From Oscillatoriales cyanobacterium (GTDB lineage Bacteria; Cyanobacteriota; Cyanobacteriia; Cyanobacteriales; Microcoleaceae): 47,808 nucleotides of DNA. This document shows positions 18,205 to 26,786 of this stretch, piece by piece. Both the position numbers and the translations under genes were made by a program. The stretch spans positions 1 to 47,808 of the forward strand of contig RDXH01000018.1 in assembly GCA_004292745.1 (NCBI GenBank), read 5' to 3'. The stretch's first letter is position 1. The number at the start of each line of letters is the position of its first letter. Under the pieces are notes generated by a model. That model was not told where the DNA came from, did not search any database, and worked only from the letters and a program-made list of their open reading frames with translations.

Positions 18205-18915
18205 ATGCCATTGACAATTCTGGTTGCTGATGATGATTTTGCGACTCGCTTGTCGATTAACGATTACCTGGAAATTTTGGGTTATTCGGTCATCCCTGCT
18301 GAAAACGGCAAAGAAGCTCTCGGCTTAGTAGAGAAATTTCAGCCACATTTGATTGTTACCGACATTACAATGCCTGAAATGGACGGCTACGAGTTCGTGC
18401 GACGAGTGCGGACTCGTCCAGCCTTCCGCTTGCTACCGGTGATTTTTTTGACGGAACGGACGAGTTCTCAGGAGCGAATTCGGGGCTATCAAATGGGCTG
18501 CGACAATTATCTGGCCAAGCCTTTTGAACTCAATGAGTTGGGAGTGGTAATTCGTTCTTTGTTGGATAGATACGTACTCATTGCCCAAGCCTTACCCTCC
18601 CAGAGAGAAACTGTTACCACAGAGCAGCCGCACCAAGTCAAGGGGACGGGAGAATTAGATTTTTTGACTCAAAATTCAGAAAGGGGCGCTCGCCCTTATT
18701 TTACCCAAAATTCACCGAATTTGACCCAAAGAGAGCAACAAGTGCTGAATTTACTCACAGAAGGTCTGTCTAATATTCAAATAGGCCTTGAGCTCCACCT
18801 CAGTCCCCGAACTGTGGAAAAGCACGTCAGCAGCTTGTTCAGAAAAACCGAAAGCAACAATCGTGCAGAACTGGTTCGTTTTGCGATGGAACACCATTTA
18901 GTGGGGAATTGGTAA
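18205..18915 (+). CDS. NarL/LuxR-family response regulator
   Basis: Two-component response regulator. The receiver domain (1-120) has acidic residues Asp9-Asp11, phospho-acceptor Asp53 (LIVTDITMPEMDGYEF), Thr83 and Lys105 (YLAKPFELNELG). A variable Gln-rich linker (about 125-165) leads to a C-terminal HTH_LuxR domain: LTQREQQVLNLLTEGLSNIQ and LSPRTVEKHVSSLFRK. It resembles the cyanobacterial and plastid Ycf29 regulator, but I am not sure of that name. No sensor kinase is adjacent, so it is an orphan here. Start ATG at 18205 lacks a clear ribosome binding site. Confidence 0.9.
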   Translation: MPLTILVADDDFATRLSINDYLEILGYSVIPAENGKEALGLVEKFQPHLIVTDITMPEMDGYEFVRRVRTRPAFRLLPVIFLTERTSSQERIRGYQMGCDNYLAKPFELNELGVVIRSLLDRYVLIAQALPSQRETVTTEQPHQVKGTGELDFLTQNSERGARPYFTQNSPNLTQREQQVLNLLTEGLSNIQIGLELHLSPRTVEKHVSSLFRKTESNNRAELVRFAMEHHLVGNW

Positions 18916-19030
18916 TTGGTAATTGGGAATTGGGAATTGGGAATTCCTCACCAATAACAAATAACCCTTCGACTTCGCTGGCTGGCGACGGCAATAACTA
19001 ATAACTAATAACTAATAACTAATAACTATT
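18914..19030. repeat. Short tandem repeats (TTGGGAA and AATAACT units)
   Basis: AATTGGTAATTGGGAATTGG-type heptamer repeats are followed by a CCTTCGACTTCGCTGG motif and five tandem copies of TAATAACTAA-type units. These are the short tandemly repeated (STRR-like) sequences common in filamentous cyanobacteria. No gene is seen in the 218 bp between the response regulator and the phosphatase. Confidence 0.75.
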
Positions 19031-19045
19031 GACTGCTGACTTCTG

Positions 19046-19150
19046 ATATCGTTTCCGGCTGCATCGGAATGATTTAACCTTACTAGAACGCAGAGAACAC
19101 AGAGGGAGATAAGAGAGATGAATAATTCCGATGTTACCGGATTTGATATG
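19046..19150. mobile_element. MITE-like element overlapping the phosphatase 3' end
   Basis: Left end ATATCGTTTCCGGCTGCATC and right end ATTCCGATGTTACCGGATTT form imperfect terminal inverted repeats about 105 bp apart. The element at about 42700-42841 shares the ends (TATCAATTCCGG, TGTATCGGAATGAT, ATCAAATCCGGCTATA) but has a different middle. The right end runs into the phosphatase gene and supplies its stop codon. Confidence 0.6.
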
Positions 19151-19613
19151 ACTTCTTCAAATACTCCAACAAGCCCTCGCAAGCATCCAGCAACAAATCG
19201 ATGACGCGATCGAATCCCTCCGGTCCACCATAATAAGGATCGGGGACTTCCTTCAAGTCATATTTATGGCAAAAATCGCACATCAACCGCACTTTTTCTT
19301 TATATTTTCCAGTGTTATCAAGAGCGAGAATATTCCGATAATTTTCCCGATCCATCGCCAGAATCAAATCAAAATTCTCAAAATCTTTCCTTTGAAATTG
19401 GCGGGCTGCACCTAACAATTCAATCTCCCGTTTCTTTGCAGCCACTGCCATCCTACTGTCAGGAGGACTGCCAATGTGATAGCCTGCGGTTCCAGCAGAA
19501 TCGCAAGTAATGCGGTCTCCCAAACCCGCTTTTTCAATCAAATGATTCATAATATTTTCTGCAGAAGGCGATCGGCAGATATTTCCTAAGCACACAAATA
19601 ATAATTTAGTCAT
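19134..19613 (-). CDS. Low-molecular-weight protein-tyrosine phosphatase
   Basis: Cytosolic phosphotyrosine phosphatase of the LMW-PTP/Wzb class; in bacteria often linked to exopolysaccharide control through tyrosine kinases. The 159-residue protein has the N-terminal P-loop CLGNICRS (Cys8 nucleophile, Arg14) and the general-acid loop DPYYGG (Asp125). The last residues SYQIR and the stop are encoded by the end of the MITE-like repeat at 19046-19150, so the native C-terminus has been replaced or slightly extended. Catalytic residues are untouched, so activity is expected. Confidence 0.95.
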   Translation of the reverse strand: MTKLLFVCLGNICRSPSAENIMNHLIEKAGLGDRITCDSAGTAGYHIGSPPDSRMAVAAKKREIELLGAARQFQRKDFENFDLILAMDRENYRNILALDNTGKYKEKVRLMCDFCHKYDLKEVPDPYYGGPEGFDRVIDLLLDACEGLLEYLKKSYQIR

Positions 19614-19925
19614 TAGTCATTAGTCAGTAGTTATTAGTTATTGGTTATTAGTTATTGGTTATTGGTTATTAGTTATTAGTTATTGGTTATTAGTTATTGG
19701 TTATTGGTTATTAGTTATTGGTTATTGGTTATTGGTTATTGGTTAATTCCAATGTCCGATTCCCGATTCCCCATTCCCGATTCCCCATTCCCGATTCCCC
19801 ATTCCCGATTCCCCATTCCCGATTCCCCATTCCCGATTCCCCATTCCCCATTCCCCATTCCCCATTCCCCATTCCCCATTCCCCATTCCCCAGTCAGTAG
19901 TCATTAGTCACAAGACTACTGACTA
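19614..19925. repeat. Two adjoining short tandem repeat arrays
   Basis: From 19614 to about 19745 the sequence is almost entirely TTATTAG/TTATTGG heptamers. From about 19757 to 19893 it changes to GATTCCC/CCATTCCC units on the same strand. The flanks AGTCATTAGTCAGTAG and CAGTCAGTAGTCATTAGTCA resemble each other. Open frames through the array (tandem PFPIPHS- and YWLLVI-type peptides) are artefacts. The whole gap between phosphatase and ybaB is repeat. Confidence 0.9.
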
Positions 19926-19937
19926 CTGACTAACCAC

Positions 19938-20285
19938 TTAGAAACCGGGGAGATTCAGTCCACCAGTCAGTTCTTCCATTTTTTCCCGCATCGTCATGGT
20001 TGACTTAGTGTAGGCATCCAGCATCGCCACCGTGACGAGTTCAGACACCACATCCGCACCTTCACCAAGCGCATCAGGGGAGATTTCCACCCGACGGGGT
20101 TCTTGGTTTCCGCTGAGAAAAACTTTAACCAGGCCACCGCCGGCAGTTCCCTCAATTTCCATTTGATCCAACTCTTCCTGAAGCTTCTTAGCTCCTTCTT
20201 GAACCTGCTGAGCTTTCTTGAAAGCTTCAGTTAGTTCTTTCATTTTGCCCAGGCCGAAGCCAAATCCTTTTCCTGATTGTGTCAT
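19938..20285 (-). CDS. YbaB/EbfC family nucleoid-associated protein
   Basis: A small DNA-binding protein of the YbaB/EbfC family that coats the nucleoid as a dimer. The 115-residue product shows the expected two-helix and beta hairpin pattern: [20 protein letters not shown], then [20 protein letters not shown] and a C-terminal helix with [20 protein letters not shown]. Often next to recR or dnaX elsewhere; here it precedes a short-repeat array and lies downstream of the murC-murB pair on the same strand. Confidence 0.93.
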   Translation of the reverse strand: MTQSGKGFGFGLGKMKELTEAFKKAQQVQEGAKKLQEELDQMEIEGTAGGGLVKVFLSGNQEPRRVEISPDALGEGADVVSELVTVAMLDAYTKSTMTMREKMEELTGGLNLPGF

Positions 20286-20316
20286 AACTACTCAGCGATG
20301 CTAAATTAAAAACAGT

Positions 20317-20535
20317 GTGCCGTTGGTTGATTACTTGTTGGCACTGCTATACAAATCCAAGACTTGTCTCGACATTTGCTTCTTACTTCAACGGGAGCAT
20401 GGGAGCGGTTATCCCTTGGTAAGCTTTCACGATTTAGCCAACCGTGATAAATTAATTGCTCTCATGTGTAAAGACACTGAGATTCTTGATTCGTTGAGGC
20501 GACTTGCTGACACAGAATTTCTCCAGCATCAGTAG
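20317..20535 (+). CDS. Possible small protein (72 aa), unrecognised
   Basis: An open frame from a GTG at 20317 in the gap between ybaB and murB, on the opposite strand to both. The product (MPLVDYLLALLYKSKTCLDI...) has a balanced composition and ordinary codon choice for this genome, ending RRLADTEFLQHQ. There is no ribosome binding site in front of the GTG and no family was recognised. It could be a real small gene or chance. Confidence 0.3.
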   Translation: MPLVDYLLALLYKSKTCLDICFLLQREHGSGYPLVSFHDLANRDKLIALMCKDTEILDSLRRLADTEFLQHQ

Positions 20536-20625
20536 AGATCGTCCTCTCCACAAGCGTTGAGGGTTTCCACCCAAGTTTCGATCGGCCCGACCGTACGTAA
20601 TCCCTAATTTAAGATCGTGCCCGCT

Positions 20626-21582
20626 TTATAACGGAAACTCTCCCAGTATTCTAACTTCTGGCTCCAACAATAGCGACCACCGCTCTTGGACTTGCTCTTG
20701 AACGTGGCGGATCAGTTGAAAAATATCATTAGCCGTTGCCGACCCACAGTTAAGAATAAAATTAGCATGGCGTTGAGCTACTTGAGCCCCGCCAATTTGA
20801 TATCCCTTCAGTCCAGTTTGCTCAATTAACCAGCCTGCCGCCTTGGGACTGGGGTTGCGGAAAACAGAACCGCAGCTAGGCAAGTGGTAAGGTTGACTCG
20901 TCCGCCGCTGGCTGAAATTATTGTTAGTTTCTGCCATTACAGCCGATCGATCGAATCCCGGCTGTAACTGAAAAGTGGCTTCTGTTACCAGTCGATCGCC
21001 CCCTTGCAGCACCGAAGTCCGATAACGGTAGCCCAACTCTTGGGGAGTCAGAATTTCTACCTTACCACTTGGTGAGAGAACGCGAGCATTCACCAAAATA
21101 TCCGCTGTACAGCCCCTGTGTGCCCCCGCATTCATCACCACAGCACCTCCCACAGTCCCCGGTATACCCACAGACCATTCCAGACCTTTCCAGCCCCGTT
21201 TAGCAGCCAACCAAGCGAGACGGGGAATAGATTCCCCAGCCCCAGCAGTTACTTGACCTGTTTCTGGATTAAAACTCACCTGTTTCAAGTATCGAGTACC
21301 GACGACCAAACCGGACAAACCCTGATCGCTCACCAACAAATTAGAACCTGCACCCAGTAGAGTCACAGCCAACCCCTCAGAGTCAGCCCAAGCAAAACTG
21401 GCTTGCAAAGCATCTATACTGCGGGGAGCAACGTACCATTCTGCTGGCCCACCGACTCGGAAGGAAGTCATGCTTGCCAAAGACACTTGAGAGTTAATCT
21501 TGCAGTCAGTTCCCCCCAAAGAAATAGGAGAATAAACTCGCCGATAGCCCTTAACAGAGGAGTCATTCGAGATAGTCACCAT
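20626..21582 (-). CDS. murB: UDP-N-acetylenolpyruvoylglucosamine reductase
   Basis: FAD/NADPH enzyme that completes UDP-N-acetylmuramate synthesis for peptidoglycan. The 318-residue protein has the FAD-binding SFRVGGPAEWYV and LLGAGSNLLVSD, the core GWKGLEWSVGIPGTVGGAVV, and the active-site Ser and Glu in LPSCGSVFRNP and LLEPEVRILG. The ATG at 21580-21582 follows AAGGAATTTCAAA; the frame runs ten codons further to a TTG. It lies 148 bp downstream of murC on the same strand, the usual cyanobacterial murC-murB order. Confidence 0.96.
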   Translation of the reverse strand: MVTISNDSSVKGYRRVYSPISLGGTDCKINSQVSLASMTSFRVGGPAEWYVAPRSIDALQASFAWADSEGLAVTLLGAGSNLLVSDQGLSGLVVGTRYLKQVSFNPETGQVTAGAGESIPRLAWLAAKRGWKGLEWSVGIPGTVGGAVVMNAGAHRGCTADILVNARVLSPSGKVEILTPQELGYRYRTSVLQGGDRLVTEATFQLQPGFDRSAVMAETNNNFSQRRTSQPYHLPSCGSVFRNPSPKAAGWLIEQTGLKGYQIGGAQVAQRHANFILNCGSATANDIFQLIRHVQEQVQERWSLLLEPEVRILGEFPL

Positions 21583-21730
21583 TTTGAAATTCCTTAAAAT
21601 ACCTTCGAGCAAAGAATTGGTTGAGAGTGTATTTATTGATTTTGGTCAGTAGGAAACGAACTACTAGGCACACAGAAGTTTCGGTACTGTCTGCACCGCC
21701 ATGAAAGTCCTTCCAACCCACGAAATAGAA

Positions 21731-23287
21731 TTAATCCGGGCGATCGGCTCCTTGATAAAAAGCCATCACCTCTGGAATAATCTGATTGAGATTTCCAGCA
21801 CCCAAAAACAGAGCCAAATCCCCCGGTTGCAAACTTTGGGTTAAAAACTGAGTTACTGATTCCAAGGAAGCCTGAAACTCCACCTGTTGCCCTTCTTTAG
21901 CAATTAAATCAGCCACCATTTGCCCACTAATTTGTCCTAAATTGGGTTCCCCAGCACTATAAATCTCGCAAGTAACCACCAAATCAGCATCAGTAAAAGA
22001 TTGGGCAAATTCTGGCAAAAAAGTCAAAGTCCGGCTGTAACGGTGAGGTTGAAAAATGGCAACCACTCTTCCCGATTTAGGATTTACTTCGCTACCTTCT
22101 ATACGCAACCTAGCAGCAGCCAAGGTGACACGAATTTCGCTAGGATGGTGGGCGTAGTCATCCACAAACAGGATGTCATTGTGAAAACCCCGCACTTCAA
22201 AACGGCGGCGTGCCCCTTCAAAGCCAGCCATCGCAGAGGCGATCGCCGCAAAATCCAACCCCAACAATCGACCCACTGCTACCGCCGCTAGGGCATTGCT
22301 GAGATTGTGTTTGCCTAGCAGTTTCAACTCCATTTCCCCCAGGAGAACTCCACGTTCCCAAATCCGAGCCCTGGTACTGTCGGCACCGTACAGGACATCA
22401 TCTGCCGTGTAGTCAGCACCGCTATCTGGCTGCAAGCTGTAGGTAATATTTGGTTGGAGGCAGTCTTTGACAATTTGGTCATCAATGCAGCCCACCAAAG
22501 TTTGGCAGTTTTGGGAAAACACCTTAAATGTGTCTATTACCTGGTCGAGGGTATCGTAATGGTCTGGATGATCCAGTTCCACATTTGTCACCACGCCAAT
22601 TTTGGCTACCAACTTGACAAGGGAACCATCGGATTCATCAGCCTCCGCCACTAAGTAGGGGCCCTCCCCCAACCGAGCATTCCCTTCCCAAGCATTTACC
22701 TCGCCTCCTACGACTATGGTCGGGTCTAGACCGGCGGCCATCAGCATGAAACCGATTAAGCTGCTAGTGGTAGTTTTACCGTGAGTACCTGCTACGGCGA
22801 CGCTTTGGTAATCTTGAATCAAGGCGGCCAAAACATCCGATCGATGAAAAATCGGACAGCCCAAATCTAAAGCAGCTCTATATTCGGCATTTCCCTGATG
22901 AATTGCCGTCGAACATACTACTTGGGGCAGTCCCAGTACCGACCTAGCTCGTTGGTCACTACCATGGCATTGGAGAGCTTCGGCTGTCGCCACAGAAGCC
23001 CCTACCCAACTTTCCCCCACGGAGGATACGGCTTTGTCTGGGGGCTGACCTGCTGCACGATGGTCAACGGTCGGCTTTTGAAATAGTTCAAAATTGCTAG
23101 CGTCTTGACCCCAAAAAATATGAGCTCCCATTCCTTGCAAGCGCTGAGTTATGTGGCTCGATTTAATATCCGAACCGTACACAGGCAAGTTACGTTTCGC
23201 TAGAATATAAGCAAGGGCTGACATTCCGATTCCACCAATGCCGATGAAATGAAATGGTTTACCACTGAAATCAACTGAACTCGGCAT
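21731..23287 (-). CDS. murC: UDP-N-acetylmuramate--L-alanine ligase
   Basis: Adds L-Ala to UDP-MurNAc, the first Mur ligase step. The 518-residue protein has the Rossmann start FHFIGIGGIGMSALAYILAK, the ATP loop VAVAGTHGKTTTSSL, NVELDHPDHY and the C-terminal DDYAHHPSEI and FQPHRYSRT. A roughly 45-residue polar insertion (about 65-118, HRAAGQPPDKAVSS...) lies between the first domain strands and PQVVCSTAI; cyanobacterial MurC proteins often have variable length here. The ATG follows GAGGAGCGAAA. Confidence 0.96.
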   Translation of the reverse strand: MPSSVDFSGKPFHFIGIGGIGMSALAYILAKRNLPVYGSDIKSSHITQRLQGMGAHIFWGQDASNFELFQKPTVDHRAAGQPPDKAVSSVGESWVGASVATAEALQCHGSDQRARSVLGLPQVVCSTAIHQGNAEYRAALDLGCPIFHRSDVLAALIQDYQSVAVAGTHGKTTTSSLIGFMLMAAGLDPTIVVGGEVNAWEGNARLGEGPYLVAEADESDGSLVKLVAKIGVVTNVELDHPDHYDTLDQVIDTFKVFSQNCQTLVGCIDDQIVKDCLQPNITYSLQPDSGADYTADDVLYGADSTRARIWERGVLLGEMELKLLGKHNLSNALAAVAVGRLLGLDFAAIASAMAGFEGARRRFEVRGFHNDILFVDDYAHHPSEIRVTLAAARLRIEGSEVNPKSGRVVAIFQPHRYSRTLTFLPEFAQSFTDADLVVTCEIYSAGEPNLGQISGQMVADLIAKEGQQVEFQASLESVTQFLTQSLQPGDLALFLGAGNLNQIIPEVMAFYQGADRPD

Positions 23288-23670
23288 TTTCGCTCCTCAC
23301 GCACCACACCACGCCAATCACACGCGATATGATATCAAGAATTGTTTTTTCAGGATACATTTCGCTATATATTTTTGTACAAAATTCTCTGCTTTTCCCT
23401 AGATTTGGGGATTGGTAGAGATACTTTTCTTGTATCCTATATGACTTGGTACCGAGTAGATTTCCGGAACAGTCATATCTCTTAATTTGCAATGGGGGGA
23501 GGATGAGCTTTGGGGGTCTGGGGCAACAGACGGATTTTGGGCGCGCACATTCCTGTATAATTTTTCCCCATCCTCTTGCTGTGCTGGGATACCGCAGCAA
23601 TGGCCCGGCGATATTTTGACGCCCGATGTGGGGTGAAACCCACAAAGATTTACCAAGACTACCACTTTGT
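23288..23670. other. Divergent murC / nadD intergenic region (383 bp)
   Basis: Presumably carries the promoters of murC (leftward) and nadD (rightward). A TATGATATCA core near 23330 resembles the palindrome at 28190-28203. Open frames on the minus strand across it have no ribosome binding site and no recognisable product, so no gene is called. Confidence 0.5.
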
Positions 23671-24336
23671 ATGAAAAAAGTAGCGATTTTGGGGGGGACT
23701 TTCGATCCGGTGCATTGGGGGCATTTGTCGATGGCTAACAGAGCCGTCTGTCAATTTGGTCTCGATCGCGTATTCTGGTCGGTCGATCGCACTCCTGTCC
23801 ACAAGCTGCACAGTGTTTTGGCAACTTTTGAACAAAGACGGGAAATGGTAGCTCTGGCGATTGCACAGCGACCGGATTTTGGACTTTTACCCCTAGATAC
23901 CAATCCCTCTGCCGTGGGTGCGATCGACTCTTTACTGTATTTGCAAAATTTGTATCCAGAGGCTCAGCTCTACTGGATTATTGGTGCTGATGCTTTCCAA
24001 ACTTTACCCAAATGGCCCCGGTGTGCGGAAATTGGGGGTTTGTGTCAGTGGTTGGTAGCCGGACGCCGGACAGGGGGATGGGAGGAGTTGCAGAGGGAAG
24101 TGTCGATGGATGCTGCCGAGGACCAGATGCTGGAGACGAATACTGTTTGTTCTGTGATTGCCAAAAAGATGAGTCTGAGGGGAGTGCAGATGCGGTGGCA
24201 GGTTTTGGCTATGCCCGCGATCGAGGTTTCTTCCACTGCCATCCGTCGTTACTGTAGTCAAGGTAGAGCGATCGAGCATTTAGTCCCAGAGGCCGTAAGG
24301 ACTTATATTGTTAACCATCAGCTTTACCAGAGCTGA
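23671..24336 (+). CDS. nadD: Nicotinate-nucleotide adenylyltransferase
   Basis: Adenylates nicotinate mononucleotide in NAD synthesis. The start MKKVAILGGTFDPVHWGHL at the ATG at 23671 carries the nucleotidyltransferase GGTFDPxHxGH signature; a 15-codon upstream extension to 23626 is not homologous. Other motifs are YWIIGADAFQTLPKW and VSSTAIRRYCSQG (the ISSTxIR motif). At 221 residues it is slightly long for the family. It is followed by gap2 on the same strand after 150 bp. Confidence 0.93.
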   Translation: MKKVAILGGTFDPVHWGHLSMANRAVCQFGLDRVFWSVDRTPVHKLHSVLATFEQRREMVALAIAQRPDFGLLPLDTNPSAVGAIDSLLYLQNLYPEAQLYWIIGADAFQTLPKWPRCAEIGGLCQWLVAGRRTGGWEELQREVSMDAAEDQMLETNTVCSVIAKKMSLRGVQMRWQVLAMPAIEVSSTAIRRYCSQGRAIEHLVPEAVRTYIVNHQLYQS

Positions 24337-24486
24337 GGCTATAACTGGATTTAACTGATTGTTCATTATAGACAAAAAGTTAGAAAGGATCGGCCTTTGC
24401 GGTATGATCTTGTTTCATAGTCAATTCTTAAATTTTTCCAAAATTTTACCCTAAATTAGGGACTGCCATCGTTAGGAGGTACTAAG

Positions 24487-25506
24487 GTGATTCGAGTCGC
24501 GATCAATGGTTTTGGGCGTATTGGGCGCAGTTTTGCGCGCTGCTGGCTGGGCAGAGAAAACAGCGAGCTAGAGTTGGTAGCTATTAATGACACTTCCGAT
24601 CCCCGAAGTAATGCTCACTTGTTGAGATACGATTCCATGATGGGAACGTTGAAGGGTGTGGACATCAGTGCCGATGAAAATTCCATAACTCTTAACGGCA
24701 AGACAGTTAAATGCGTGAGCGATCGCAATCCCCTAAACTTGCCTTGGAAAGAGTGGGGTATCGATCTGATTATTGAATCAACAGGCGTGTTTGTAGACCA
24801 AGCTGGAGCCTCAAAGCATATCACCGCCGGCGCTAAAAAAGTGCTGATCACCGCTCCTGGCAAAGGCCCAGAAGTGGGAACCTACGTGATGGGAGTCAAC
24901 CACCATAACTACAAGCACAGTGACTACACAGTCATCAGCAATGCTAGCTGTACCACCAACTGTCTAGCTCCAGTGCTGAAAGTGCTCCACGAACATTTTG
25001 GCATCGTCAAGGGCATGATGACCACTACCCACAGCTACACAGGCGACCAACGCTTGCTGGATGCTAGCCACCGCGACTTGCGGCGGGCACGGGCGGCTGC
25101 AATGAATATTGTGCCGACATCTACAGGTGCAGCTCAAGCTGTGGCTTTGGTGATTCCCGAATTAAAAGGCAAATTAAATGGTATCGCCATGCGCGTACCC
25201 ACTCCCAATGTGTCCGTAGTTGATTTTGTCGCTCAGGTAGAGAAAAAGACCTTCACCGAGCAAGTAAATCAAGTATTCAAGGAAGCAGCCGAAGGCTCCA
25301 TGAAAGGAATTTTGGAGTACAACGATTTACCTTTAGTTTCTTGCGACTATCGAGGCAGTGATGCTTCTTCCATTCTAGATTCCAGCTTGACCCTAGTGAT
25401 GGATGGCGACATGGTAAAGGTTTTGGCTTGGTACGACAATGAATGGGGCTACAGTCAGCGAGTTGTTGACTTGGCTGAATTAGTCGCCCAAAGATGGGAA
25501 GGCTAG
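24487..25506 (+). CDS. gap2: Glyceraldehyde-3-phosphate dehydrogenase, type Gap2
   Basis: Calvin-cycle and gluconeogenic GAPDH. The 339-residue protein has the dinucleotide fold [15 protein letters not shown], the active-site Cys155 in [12 protein letters not shown], His182 in [19 protein letters not shown] and the C-terminal [19 protein letters not shown]. It resembles the plant GapA-like Gap2 form that accepts NADPH rather than glycolytic Gap1; this subtype is a judgement from overall sequence. The start is a GTG at 24487 after a strong GGAGGTACTAAG. Confidence 0.96.
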   Translation: MIRVAINGFGRIGRSFARCWLGRENSELELVAINDTSDPRSNAHLLRYDSMMGTLKGVDISADENSITLNGKTVKCVSDRNPLNLPWKEWGIDLIIESTGVFVDQAGASKHITAGAKKVLITAPGKGPEVGTYVMGVNHHNYKHSDYTVISNASCTTNCLAPVLKVLHEHFGIVKGMMTTTHSYTGDQRLLDASHRDLRRARAAAMNIVPTSTGAAQAVALVIPELKGKLNGIAMRVPTPNVSVVDFVAQVEKKTFTEQVNQVFKEAAEGSMKGILEYNDLPLVSCDYRGSDASSILDSSLTLVMDGDMVKVLAWYDNEWGYSQRVVDLAELVAQRWEG

Positions 25507-25552
25507 AACCCTGACTTGTTTCTACTCGTCTACTCCCTCTACTCCCTCTACT

Positions 25553-25731
25553 CGTTACCAGGCTCTGCTTGGTAACGCAGATACTTTGGCTCTGCCTCGA
25601 AATTTTCGTCGATCCAAGGGAGGCAAGGCCTCTAGACATCGGTTCCCAGGATCTTCCTGGGAACCAGTGACATCTCGCTTGTTTGCGGAGGCAGAGGAAG
25701 ACGAAAGTTTGTCTAGTGGCGGTTCCCACCG
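25553..25731. repeat. Cluster of palindromic repeats between gap2 and gmd
   Basis: Three clean hairpins: CGTTACCA / TGGTAACG (25553-25577), GGTTCCCAGG / CCTGGGAACC (25641-25665) and GGCGG / CCGCC (25716-25731). An outer pair GGCTCTGCCTC ... GAGGCAGAG encloses the middle. The GTTCCCAGG stem is shared with 8547-8569. One of the first hairpins may end gap2 transcription, though no T-tract follows. Confidence 0.65.
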
Positions 25732-25757
25732 CCGGAACTATTAATATAAATATTGAT

Positions 25758-26714
25758 ATGAAAAAAGCGCTAATTTGTGGTATGTCCGGTCAGGATGGAG
25801 CTTATTTAGCGAAACTGCTTTTGGATAAAGGTTATGAAGTCTGTGGCACATCGAGAGATGCCCAAATGTCTAGTTTCGGAAACCTAGCCCGTTTGGGAAT
25901 CCGAGACCAAGTAAAACGAGAATCCATGTCTCTCAACGATTTTCGCAGCGTGTTGCAGGTACTGGCGAAAATTCAGCCAGACGAAGTGTACAATTTAGCC
26001 GGTCAAAGTTCCGTAGGTCTATCCTTTGAACAACCTGTCGAAACCCTCGAAAGTATTGCCACAGGCACATTGAATCTATTAGAAGCAATTAGATTTACAG
26101 GCGGCAAAATTAAACTTTATAATGCCAGTTCCAGTGAATGTTTTGGAGATACCGGAGGGAGTCCGGGAGATGAAAATACGCCCTTTCGTCCCAGAAGCCC
26201 TTACGCGGTGGCAAAAGCAGCAGCATTTTGGGAAGTAGCAAATTATCGAGAAGCTTACAATTTGTTTGCCTGTTCCGGTATTCTGTTCAATCACGAGTCG
26301 CCACTGCGGCCGGAGAGATTTGTCACACAAAAAATTGTATCAGTCGTGTGCAGAATTGCTGCGGGGAGTTCGGAAAAACTGCATTTAGGTAATATTTCTG
26401 TGCATCGAGATTGGGGTTGGGCTCCGGAATATGTGGAGGCGATGTATTTGATGTTGCAGCAGGATGCACCGGAGGATTATGTAATAGCTACGGGTGCTAG
26501 TTTTGCTCTGGAAGAGTTTGTGCAGACGGCTTTTGTTTGTGCGGGTTTGGATTGGCGGGAGCATTTGGTAACGGATGCGAGTCTCTACAGACCGACGGAG
26601 ATTGCACTTGGTTCGGCAAATCCGGCGAAGGCGAAGGCAAAGTTGGGCTGGGAGGCGAAGTATCAGATGCACGATGTGGTGCGGATGATGGTGGAAGCGA
26701 GGCGGATTGTTTGA
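25758..26714 (+). CDS. GDP-mannose 4,6-dehydratase-like NAD(P)-dependent SDR
   Basis: Extended short-chain dehydrogenase acting on nucleotide sugars, making GDP-4-keto-6-deoxymannose for fucose or rhamnose-type surface sugars if it is a true Gmd. The 318-residue product from the ATG at 25758 has the glycine-rich GMSGQDGAYLAKLLLDKGY, NLAGQSSVGLSFEQP, the catalytic Ser/Tyr/Lys (NASSSECFGD, SPYAVAK) and the substrate loop FNHESPLRPERFVTQKI. The frame is open 25 codons further upstream but runs into a repeat. The GMD match is strong, though a related dehydratase is possible. No other sugar genes are adjacent. Confidence 0.87.
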   Translation: MKKALICGMSGQDGAYLAKLLLDKGYEVCGTSRDAQMSSFGNLARLGIRDQVKRESMSLNDFRSVLQVLAKIQPDEVYNLAGQSSVGLSFEQPVETLESIATGTLNLLEAIRFTGGKIKLYNASSSECFGDTGGSPGDENTPFRPRSPYAVAKAAAFWEVANYREAYNLFACSGILFNHESPLRPERFVTQKIVSVVCRIAAGSSEKLHLGNISVHRDWGWAPEYVEAMYLMLQQDAPEDYVIATGASFALEEFVQTAFVCAGLDWREHLVTDASLYRPTEIALGSANPAKAKAKLGWEAKYQMHDVVRMMVEARRIV

Positions 26715-26786
26715 GCCAGATTAGTCCTATGATGGGCTTTCAAATTCTGTAAACCTCCCATCGACTCTATATTTGAAAATCACGCT

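Noticed and set aside
19757-19893. Possible CRISPR array from the regular GATTCCC/CCATTCCC units
   Set aside because: Units are 7 bp and contiguous with no unique spacers and no cas genes nearby; this is a simple tandem repeat.
19683-19907. Open frames coding tandem PFPIPHS and YWLLVI peptides
   Set aside because: They are translations of short tandem DNA repeats, with no ribosome binding site and no protein-like composition.
23271-23665. Minus-strand frames of 88 and 124 codons between murC and nadD
   Set aside because: No ribosome binding site or recognisable product; they overlap the likely divergent promoter region and the nadD leader.
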